From: Linnemannia hyalina
Lineage: Eukaryota; Mortierellomycota; Mortierellomycetes; Mortierellales; Mortierellaceae
NCBI GenBank assembly: GCA_019671135.1
Contig: JAHRHY010000008.1
Span: 496,001-560,000 of the forward strand
Length of the DNA: 64,000 bases
Direction of reading: 5' to 3'
The position numbers and the translations under genes were made by a program. The notes beneath the pieces are model-generated. The model did no database searches. It was not told where the DNA came from and saw only the letters and a list, made by a program, of their open reading frames with translations. Of the stretch, positions 55,801-64,000 are shown in pieces (positions within the stretch are counted from its first letter, which is position 1; each line of letters begins with the position of its first letter).

Positions 55801-57408
55801 GCTCGACAGCAGAATGTGGATGTGGGCGCGAATCAGACAATGCGGAGGGCGACCGCTGCCGGACTTGTGGGTGGATACCAGATGATTAACACTATGCTGC
55901 AGACCCAGATTACGCACCTCGTCAATATGGCCTTCTTTATCAACCAGGTCACCGACGGCACCTCTGTTGCCAGTGCTGCCGCTGCTGTTGCGTCAGGACT
56001 CTCGTCACCCACATCGCCATCATCACCTCCTTCGTCCTTCAACAACGGCTTCACTGCTGGTCATCGTAGCCCTTCAGCTCAACAGCAGCAGCAGAGACCT
56101 CACCAGGTGCTGATCTACTGCGTGGACGGATATACGGAGACGGCGCTGCTGGCGCTTGCGACCGTGATGGTACACTATCGTTTTACCCTCGCCGAAGCCT
56201 ATGTCAAGATGCAGACGGACCTTGGCCGCAGCTTCTTTGTATACCCCAACGATGCCATCATGATGCTTGAGGTCGAAGCCCAGATCTGGCAGCGACTTGT
56301 CTCGGAGAAGAATGGAGGTGGTCTGAGTGTCGGCAGCAAGAGTGCGATTCCTGGAGCTTCGGCGTCGACTTCTTTCTCGTCTTCGGGCATATCGTCATTG
56401 TCATCCTCGATGAGTTCGACTTCGTCGTCGTTCTTTTCGTCGCTACTTAATATGACCAATCAACCCTCTCAGCAGGGACCACACGACGGATCGGTGCAGC
56501 AGAGCCAGGAGCAGGAACAGGATTCTGGGAACGGAGGCAGTATGGCCATGGAGGGCCTCGAATCCACACCCGATCCGGAACCCATCCCCATCATCCCCAC
56601 CATCACAACCGCTCCTCCTCCTCCTTCTCCTCTCCCTTCAACGACCAACAACAATTTTACAGCAGCCTACCCCTTCACACAGCCCGAACACCTCGAAAAA
56701 TTCGGATGGTTCTATGATCCAGAATTCGAGGGCTCCTTCCCCTCCCGGATCCTGCCCTTCTTGTACCTGGGCAATTTAGCGCATGCGTCCAACCCGGGGT
56801 TGTTGAAGAGTTTGGGGATTCGGTATGTGTTGAGTGTGGGCGAGCAGGCGCATGGACTTGATATCCACATGGGCGAGGTTGGCAGTGAAGACAAGTCGAC
56901 ACAGTTTATGGTCAAGCTTGTGGATGATATGTATGATAATGGAGTCGACCCACTTTGGCGCCACATCGAGAATTCTGTTGCCTTTGTCGGTAAGCATTTT
57001 TGTTTGTTTTGTTTTCATCATTTTAACTCTAGTCGATACTCTCACTCACTCCAACTGTTCAAAGCAAACAAGAAAACTAACGCGTTCTCCTTTTCCTAAC
57101 CAAAAAATAAATAAATAGACGAGGCAAGGAAGAACAATACCCGGATCCTAATCCACTGCCGAGTCGGCGTCTCCCGGTCCGCAACAATCGTGATCGCCTA
57201 CTTAATGGCCTACTACAACCTCTCCCTCGTCGACGCATACCTACTGGTCCGCGCCCGTCGCCTAAGCGTGATCATCCAACCAAACCTCCTGTTCATGTAT
57301 GAACTCATGCAATGGGAACAACGACTTCGAGGCCGGTTCGATTCTATGGGCTGGCATGGGATTGCGAGAGAGGTGCATCATCTCAACATGTATTACATCG
57401 GCAACTGA
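52874..57408 (+). CDS. PPS1: PPS1-like dual-specificity protein phosphatase
   Basis: Four exons, 52874-54059, 54724-54875, 55324-56989 and 57119-57408, give 1097 aa. The C-terminal DSP domain holds the signature HCRVGVSRSA with catalytic Cys1015 and Arg1021, preceded by SRILPFLYLGNLAHASNP and VKLVDDMYDN (general-acid Asp loop). Upstream, GHQLFQLHQKFVTT...AMFPWLHGVDG, HRGLMFVHANELDLGRLVGS, NFKIQVPRYALLSDLIIYAK and SSSGHNCKNKVDFWEQE fit the fungal PPS1 architecture, where a partly degenerate phosphatase-like half precedes the active one; YCVDGYTETALLALATVMVH is such a vestigial P-loop-like segment. In yeast PPS1 affects the cell cycle and S-phase checkpoint. Long Ser/Asn/Thr/Gln insertions swell the protein. 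Intron 1 is 664 nt, the longest splice in the window. It converges with PUF. Confidence 0.85.
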
Positions 57409-57480
57409 TTCTCCTTTCTTGCTTTCTTTCTTTTCTTTTTTTTTTTTTTTTGTTATTGTCCTTGATAAACATCTCCAAAA

Positions 57481-57486
57481 AATAAA
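57481..57486 (+). terminator. poly(A) signal of PPS1
   Basis: A canonical AATAAA 73 bases after the PPS1 stop codon, in the spacer before the convergent PUF gene. Confidence 0.5.
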
Positions 57487-57566
57487 AACAATACAATGTC
57501 ACTTTCAATGAAAAGAGATCTATATATCTTGAGTCCTCCTTGAAGAGGAGGACATAATTACTTACA

Positions 57567-57574
57567 TATCTACA
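57567..57574 (-). promoter_or_regulatory. Pumilio response element in the PUF 3' flank
   Basis: TGTAGATA on the minus strand is an exact UGUANAUA match, 109-116 bases past the stop codon of the PUF gene itself, so probably within its 3'UTR. The gene's own repeats predict this very target. Confidence 0.45.
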
Positions 57575-57682
57575 CTTTGTACAAAATGGGGACGGAAACG
57601 AAAGAGAAGGTGGAGGAAAAAAGAAAACATAAGGTGATTGGCAAGAAAGAACGGAAGCAAGAATTTAGATGGAAGATGAGTA

Positions 57683-59416
57683 TTAAGAAGAAGTGGCATG
57701 GCTGGGCCGGGGAGAAGTGGGTGTGGGGGTAGCAGATCGGGGTCCAAGAAGGCTCTCCGAGTGGGCGGCCTGAGGATCCTGCATCGCCATCAACCTCTCC
57801 ACCTCTATTTTTTTCATGGATAACACAAGAAAAAGTTGGTTAGATCGAATACAAACAAACAACCACCGTGGAGAAAAAAAAGAAGGACAAGAGCAAATCC
57901 TAAAGAAAAAAACTTACTGGCGATGAGATGCTTGCCGTAGGTATACTTCTTCAAAGATCCCAAGTGAGGCTTGATCTTGGCAACAAGGACATCCCGTTGG
58001 TCGCCATCAACAACATCCAGCATCTTTTGCACAACATAGTTGGCAAACTGGTCCTTCATCATCAACACCAACGGCGAAGTTCCGTCAGGTTTGGTCGTGA
58101 TCACTTCCTCAATCAGCTTTTGGCGGTCCAGTTTCGATCCATAGGCGACACACTTTTCCACCACATTACTCGCAAACTTGTGCTTGCTCAGAGGCAGGAC
58201 CTGGCCATATATCTTTGAGACCACCAGCGATTTCTCGGAGGGTTGACCACGCTCAAGGATATGCTGGATAACATAGTTGCCGTATTGATCCTGAACCAAG
58301 TTGGGGATATACTTGTGCAACTCATCCATCAGGGGCTACAATTAGCACACACGGAAACAAAGGGTATCTTGTCAGCGTCCATATCCTTTCTCAACCAAAC
58401 TTCTCAGCCGCCCACATATTAACAAAACAAGATGGAACTTACAGTTTTGGTATCGGCACAGTGCTCAAACATGCGTTGGATCACTCGGCAACCATAAGGG
58501 TGGGTCGCAAGAGAATACACCTGTCCAGTAAAGGCTCCAATGATAAACTGAATATGCTCCGCAGGAACACACTCAATCGCCTTTTGGATCACATGGTTGC
58601 CGTTCTGATCCTTGACACACTTCAACACATTGCCGTCCAACTCCTTGACAAGAATCGCCTGCTGATCGCTCAGGACATGCTCCAGACCTTTCTGCACAAC
58701 ACGGCAGCCGTACATCTGCAGGGCCAGTGACAAGACATGGCCCTCCATCTGCTTGGCCAATGCGGTCTTTTGGTCCTGCTGGCCGTGCTCGAAGAACTTT
58801 TGGATCACATAGTTGCCAAAAACGTCTGTCATCAGCTGCAGGGCGTGAGGCATAATCTCCTCAAAGACCATCTGCTTCTCCTCGTCAGTTGCTGTCTCGA
58901 GCTTTTGCTGGATGAAACGAGAACCATGCTGATCGCTACTGAACTCGACCACACTTCCCGCAATATCCTATTATTATCAGATATTCATATTTGCAAACGT
59001 TAGCATCGGTTAGCAAAAAGTCGCTCACACACGCAAGTCATATCCGATTGACCGAAAGTCGACGGATGTTACCTTGAGCTCGTATTTCTTGTTACTCTTG
59101 TTGTTTCTAAAGTCCTCCAACAATGCGCTACGCTGGCCATGGCCACCCTCTGAAGCGTGGACCTCGAAGTCGGCTTCATCGTCCTTGTGGGCATGTCGAT
59201 GGGCGCTGTGAGGTGGGCTAGCATTGGCACTCGACCAAGAAGACGCCTGGTCAGGCTCGGAGTGCTTGGAGGAGTCCTGACCTCCCTTGTTGTGACGTCC
59301 GCCATGAGACGACTTTGATCGTCCCTGCTGCTTTGATCCTTGGTTTTGCTTCGACGAATGGTGAGGATGTGTCTGCTGCTGGGACCCTGAAACGGCCTGT
59401 GGGTGTTGCAACTGCT

Positions 59417-59447
<31 letters not shown>

Positions 59448-62083
59448 TTGTTGTAAGAGCAACAACTGCTGGTGCTGGAGCAGGGTCTGTTGAGACTGAA
59501 GACGAAGCTTTTGTTCAGCAGCCGCGTTGGTTGTAGCCAAACGAGGGTCCAATTGGGCGAGATTAGGAGAATTCATGGCAGATCCTCGTGCGCTACCACC
59601 AGCATTATTAAAGTCTGAAGCGAACGAGCTAGGGCTCATGGGATTGGGTGAGTAGATGCCGCCTTGCTGCCGCTGCTGTTGCTGCATCTGGAGAAGAGCT
59701 GCCTTTTGGTACTCTGGAGACAGACCAATCGCAGAGTTCATGCGACGTGGGTCATAAGCCAAATCATTGGCTCTGAATCCCAAGGATGCCTCGTCGTGTC
59801 CCTCAAACATCGAATGGAAATCTAATAAATACAGGGGAAATTACGTTAGAATTTGAAATTGAACCTATAAACTAAAATCACATCGCTGCAAGGTCTCATT
59901 TACCTTGTTGGACTGGGGCAAAATGATCCTTTTGTGCAAGGTATCCAGAAGTTGTCATGAGATTATAGTCGTATCCATACTGAGGGTTAATCAAACGGGG
60001 GTCCTTGAGCATAGTATTGCTGTCAAAGTACGGTGAGTAGGCGGTGACGGGGGTGTGGGACCCATGGACAGGCTGCTTCTGGTGAAGCTGCTGGAGCCTC
60101 TGCTGCTGCAAATGCTGTAACTTCAATTGTTGCTGGTTCAACTCGTATTGTTGACGCCTGATGTTTGCCTGCTGGATGGCCAAGTCATCGTCCTAAGAAA
60201 ACAACGAAATGAAAGTCGTTAGTTTCTTTATGCCACAGCAATTCACAACAACGTCATAAAAAGCTATGCAAGCTGCTTACAGCATCGGTGAAAAGGAGGT
60301 TCTGCATGCCAAACTCCAGCTCAGAGGTGGACCGGTCGCTTCGTTGATCATTTGAGAAGCCAGGAGGGACGTTTCTCGAAAAATTACGGCTGTGGATAGG
60401 AGGAGTTGAGGAAGAACGCGTCGGGGGTGCAAACTTGGTGTGGAACAATGGAGAGCGAGCACTGCCCAACGAAGGTATCCGTTCCTCGTCCCCACCATCT
60501 AATGCGGCATTTAAGACAGACTTGAGCTGGGAAGATCTATCGTCGAGGTCGTCAGGGCCAAGTCCTACTCCACGCATTTGCTCCTCCAAATCGGGCGAAT
60601 CCTGACCTTCATGAGGCAGTGTCGTGGTCTGTGATAAAGGAGATCTGAGCAACTGGCTTGAGGGATGTCCTGTGCTCAGATACTGTGGTTGCGGTGTAGA
60701 CAGATGGCTGTGGTGCTGAATGTTGAGAAGAGGGGAGGGCGATCTAGGAAAATCGTTTGTAGGTGACGATACCGTTGGTGCCCAAATGTGGCTCATATGG
60801 TCGGTAGTGTGTGCTCCAAAGAGAGGCGAGCTGGGCATTGAGGCAACGCTGCGCGGTGGCTCGAGTCCGTAGCGCGACAACAAGGGCGAATGGGTCTCAC
60901 TCCGTGGGATCTCTGGCACATTGATGTCTTGTCTCCATAGCGAGACAGGATCGGCATCCCTGGGGTGAAGTGAAGAGGAAGTAGTCCTGGTATTCTCCTC
61001 GTTGGGATCTATTGGATTGAAGGTTTAAATAAAAGATGTTGGGATATTTGTAAATGCAATAAACAAAAAACACGAGTTAAAAGGTGGAGTCTGCATGCAT
61101 CTGAGCCCTGTCTCATTTGTGTCCACAGATAGACACCGTCCAATGGTTCTTCTGAGGAAACGAAAAGAGAAAACTAAAAAAACCTCGCATACCTTGACCC
61201 CCGAGACGGGAGCTAGACTCTGTGACACCTTTGAGCTCCTCTGATTCGTCTCCAAACCCTCCTCCTCCACCTCCTGCCGAGGACCACATCTGCCACGACA
61301 ATCCTGGGGAGTACATGCCTGACAGAGCGAGATGAGGTTCTTGGCGGGAAGAGGACATATAGAAGCTGTTGTAGTCGGTCTCTGAGCGAAGGTCGTTGGA
61401 GGGTTGCGAATCGAATCCTGGTCCCAGGCCGAAGCGCGATTGAGCTTGGTTGGTTGGTGGTGCAGAGCTGGAGCGAGAGATATCGAAGCCGCTGAAGTTG
61501 CCAGGAATGCTAGTGCCATGGTCGTTGAGTTTTCCACGCAAAAGCGTCGCGAGTTGCTATTAGGGTGTAGAACAGCGGGGCAGAGTGTGCGTTAGTGTCG
61601 ATCTCTTGTTGGCTCTGTCTTTGGAAAGACGTGTTTACAGTAATGAGTATGCTCTTGGTTTTTGTAAAGACGTGTTTATATCGACGATCTCTTGTGCCCT
61701 TTGTCTTTGCAAAGAGGTGCAAAGGGTACTAAGTAAACCAATGGCTTTGTATCGATCTCTTGTCGCAAGGACAATGTCAAAGGAGACAAGGGTGGGCAAG
61801 ACCAGTTACGCCGAACTTGGGAGGGATATGAATAGGATGGAAAGAGAGAAACAGGAAAAAAAGAAAAGAAAAATGCATAACGCAACCAACTAACGAAAAA
61901 CAAAGGTCTTACCTGGCCTTGTTGAGGCTGGTTCATAGTCGAAGGTTGATGGAGATCACCGCTACTGAGAAAAAAGTCGTGCTGTGAGCCTGAGGAGTTG
62001 TTGCTGGTGCCTACGCCTGCGCTCGAGTAGGAGGCATTATGATGACTCTGGGGGAAGTGGTCATCCATCTGCACGCGGGGCAT
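57683..62083 (-). CDS. PUM: Pumilio/PUF family RNA-binding protein
   Basis: Eight exons: 61913-62083, 61193-61556, 60281-61008, 59904-60192, 59073-59821, 58443-58967, 57918-58335 and 57683-57804; 1121 aa. PUF proteins bind 3'UTR elements and recruit CCR4-NOT to repress mRNAs. The N-terminal ~765 residues are disordered (Ser/Pro, Gln runs from CAA/CAG near 59430-59460, His). Exons 6-7 (about 768-1082) hold eight PUF repeats whose base-contacting trios are, in order, SR/Q, NY/Q, CR/Q, NH/Q, CR/Q, NY/Q, SN/E, NY/Q. This set equals that of human PUM1, so the predicted target is UGUANAUA. LRDFRN-like [21 protein letters not shown] precedes repeat 1, as in Pumilio. The ATG at 62083 follows a CT-rich leader with a 13-base C run; upstream in-frame codons are open but low-complexity. 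Confidence 0.94.
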
Positions 62084-63535
62084 CACTGAGGGCGAGAAGA
62101 TGAGAGGAGGAGGGCTCTGATGTTGGCAGGAGTGAGGGAGGTGTTGTTGGCACCTGGCTTGCCAGAAGAGGGTCTGTGAGCGGCCGTTTGGAGTGGAAGG
62201 GAATGGAGAAGAGGCGAGATGTGAACGCGGGGGGGGGGGGGAGGGGGAGGGTATTGGTTCGTAAGGATGGCGAGAGCGGTTGATGGCCCGTTGGAGGTGC
62301 AAGGGTGAAAGTTCAGAGAAGAAGAAAAAGAAGGGAAAGGATGAACAAGTGAGGAAGAAGGAAGGTGGAAGTGGAGAAAGGAAAGGACATGGAGTCAGAA
62401 AAAGCCCTGGGAGGAACGCAAGTAGAGAATGTGTTGCAGCATATGCGATCATTGATCCTTCCTTGGTCAGGCAGACACACACAGCACCTCCTCCCTTCAT
62501 TCTTCATTCATCTCGGACACACAAGGTAATGGTTATTTATCTTTGCGCACCAAGAAATGATCCATGTGGCACACCCATACGCTCCCTCTTCTCTACTCCT
62601 CTTCTCGCTTCATTTTGTTTCCCTCCCTTCTATCGCGCGCTTTGACTGCTGTCACAATGGTCACACACGTTGTCCATATTCTCTGTCTGAGAAGAGGAGA
62701 GGGCGAAAATTCTAGCTTATCGTGCGTGAAAAAAAAGAGGAAAAAAAAGTGGGTATGGGTTGCACTATATATATACGCGCATTTGCAGTGGTTACGATGG
62801 TGCGATGTCGAAGAGACGGAGAAGAAGAAGAAGGAGAAGAGAGAGCCCTACCTCGGTGGTGCAAAGAGAGGGAGGGGGAACTCTCATTCTTCTTCCCTTG
62901 AGTTTGTTGGTTGTTTCCCAAAAGGAGCAGCATCCGAAAATTGAATATTACTTTACATTCCCTCCCTTGCCTTGGCTGGATGCTCAATTGGCTTTGAAAT
63001 TTTATATTTTTTCCAGTCGTCTGTGTGCCCAATGTCTCGGACATGGATCTGGATTGGGATACTGTCCTCTACCGCCTTGTCCACTCGATCGGATGTTGTC
63101 TTCTTCTTCTCTCATGCCCCTCTACCTTGGTACTACAAACAGCACAGTCAGTCACTCAGTCTGCCACTCTCTCCCTACCAGTGCGCCTTAATCGACCTCT
63201 TTGTCCGTGTTCCCCCACTTTCATATCTATCGATAACTCTGGTCTCCAATTGCCTCCGCCTCAGGCCACTTGGCCCATGTTTCAGGTTCAATCAATCTGT
63301 CGTTCCTGTTGAACATCGTAAAAAAAACGAAGTGGCCTGATCTGCCCATGCTTCTCGTTGTCGTTGCCTTGACAATGTATATAAAAGGTCGACGATGCCG
63401 CCTTTCTTTCTTCTACAAAAAAAACTCAAAGATACCCCACCTCGCCATATCACACCCTGCTTCGCACCTTCCACCTCCATTCTTCGTCCCTTCCTTTTTT
63501 CGTCAACCACTCTTCAATTCTCATAACAAACAATC
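62084..63535. promoter_or_regulatory. divergent promoter region, PUF / squalene epoxidase
   Basis: 1.45 kb between divergent starts. It contains a 13-base G run (62229-62241; C in the PUF leader), an ATATATATA stretch near 62766-62774, purine-rich DNA near 62815-62845 and the TATA box of ERG1 at 63378-63388. No gene is evident. Confidence 0.5.
63378..63388 (+). promoter_or_regulatory. TATA box of squalene epoxidase
   Basis: TATATAAAAGG, a near-perfect TATA element, 148 bases upstream of the ERG1 ATG. A start about 30 bases downstream would give a CT-rich leader of about 115-120 bases. Confidence 0.6.
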
Positions 63536-64000
63536 ATGCCCGGAAACATTCCCGCGTTCTCGATTGCAACAAACCCGATCCCCAAGGATGGCTCCGACTA
63601 CGACATGATCGTCGTCGGTGGAGGTGTTCTGGGATCTGCATTCGCTGCTACTTTTGGCAAGCAGGGCAAGCATGTCCTGATGGTTGGTAAGATTAGACTC
63701 TCACTCACTTCTTTTTGCTATGAACGCGTCCTTACATGTTCGACAGTAATGCTAATACCTTTTGATCTTCGCCGTGTCAATCGTCATAGAGCGCGATCTC
63801 AGCGAGCCAGACCGTATTGTCGGAGAGCTGCTCCAGCCCAGCGGCTATAACGCACTCAAGGAGCTCGGCCTTGCTGGTAACAATCTTGCTCTGTCTCTTT
63901 CCGCAATCGTTGGTATGAGAGTTTACACAACGGATCAAAGTATTAACTTTCTATACTACGTAATGTAGACTGCTTGGAGGGCATCGACGCGGTCCCCACC
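63536..64000 (+). CDS. ERG1: Squalene epoxidase (ERG1), N-terminal part
   Basis: Exons 63536-63686, 63790-63876 and 63969 onward; the gene runs off the window. Squalene monooxygenase makes 2,3-oxidosqualene from squalene with FAD and O2 at the ER, the first oxygen step of sterol synthesis and the target of terbinafine. The dinucleotide-binding fold is clear: SDYDMIVVGGGVLGSAFAAT with GxGxxG, then KQGKHVLMVERDLSEPDRIV ending in the conserved acidic residue after the second strand, then GELLQPSGYNALKELGLAGD and CLEGIDAVPT. The GELLQPGG-type block (here GELLQPSG) is specific to squalene epoxidase. There is no N-terminal membrane anchor before the FAD domain in the part seen, unlike the mammalian enzyme. 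Confidence 0.93.

Overview
The window is a 64 kb piece of a eukaryotic nuclear genome, from a filamentous fungus. Its genes are separate transcription units broken by many short introns (about 50-260 nt, a few of 470-660 nt) with GT..AG ends, usually a TAG or CAG acceptor and a CTAAC/CTGAC-like branch site. There is a fungal division I/II-type chitin synthase, a fungal PPS1-type phosphatase and the start of squalene epoxidase, so the organism makes chitin and sterols. A full-length animal/plant-type O-GlcNAc transferase, which most Ascomycota and Basidiomycota lack, a cyanovirin-N homology (CVNH) lectin and very long Gln/Asn/Ser-rich stretches point to an early-diverging fungus. Mortierellomycotina is my best guess by inference; I could not run a database search. 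I see no operons, tRNA or rRNA genes, CRISPR arrays, plasmid or phage genes, or intact transposons.

Layout, left to right. 364-6634 (-): O-GlcNAc transferase with a 509-residue Gln-rich N-terminus. 6.85-10.7 kb: long low-complexity 5' flank with no convincing gene. 10693-12741 (-): NOP56, whose first coding exon is only the ATG; it shares a ~1 kb bidirectional promoter with 13767-18889 (+), the CCR4-NOT E3 ligase NOT4/CNOT4 (nine exons). 18.9-28.3 kb is the accessory-looking, gene-poor part: a 123-aa His-rich protein (20604-20975, -), a secreted 8-Cys protein (23172-23926, -), a possible two-exon orphan (24567-25108, -), a possible single-pass membrane microprotein (25270-25506, +) and a CVNH lectin (26366-27071, -). 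28343-31997 (-): chitin synthase. 34724-35733 (+): THEM6-like thioesterase-fold protein, tail to tail with 35836-37554 (-), the N-glycan mannosyltransferase ALG2. 38161-43450 (+): SPT6. 43958-48152 (+): CLC-type chloride/proton exchanger, tail to tail with 48312-50306 (-), a mitochondrial ALDH7-family dehydrogenase. 52874-57408 (+): PPS1-like dual-specificity phosphatase, tail to tail with 57683-62083 (-), a Pumilio-family RNA-binding protein. 63536-64000 (+): first three exons of squalene epoxidase, cut by the window edge.

The well-conserved genes are housekeeping and lie as unrelated neighbours in divergent or convergent pairs. Themes recur: mRNA and ribosome control (NOP56, NOT4, SPT6, PUF), glycan and wall synthesis (OGT, ALG2, chitin synthase) and signalling by modification (OGT, NOT4, PPS1). 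For every main gene I reconstructed exons from splice signals, and each joined CDS length is divisible by three. Exon coordinates were counted by hand and may be off by a base or so. The points most worth following are the CVNH lectin with its uncharacterised small neighbours, the enlarged fungal OGT, the Met-only first exon of NOP56, and the PUF protein whose residues predict UGUANAUA binding and whose own 3' flank carries that site.
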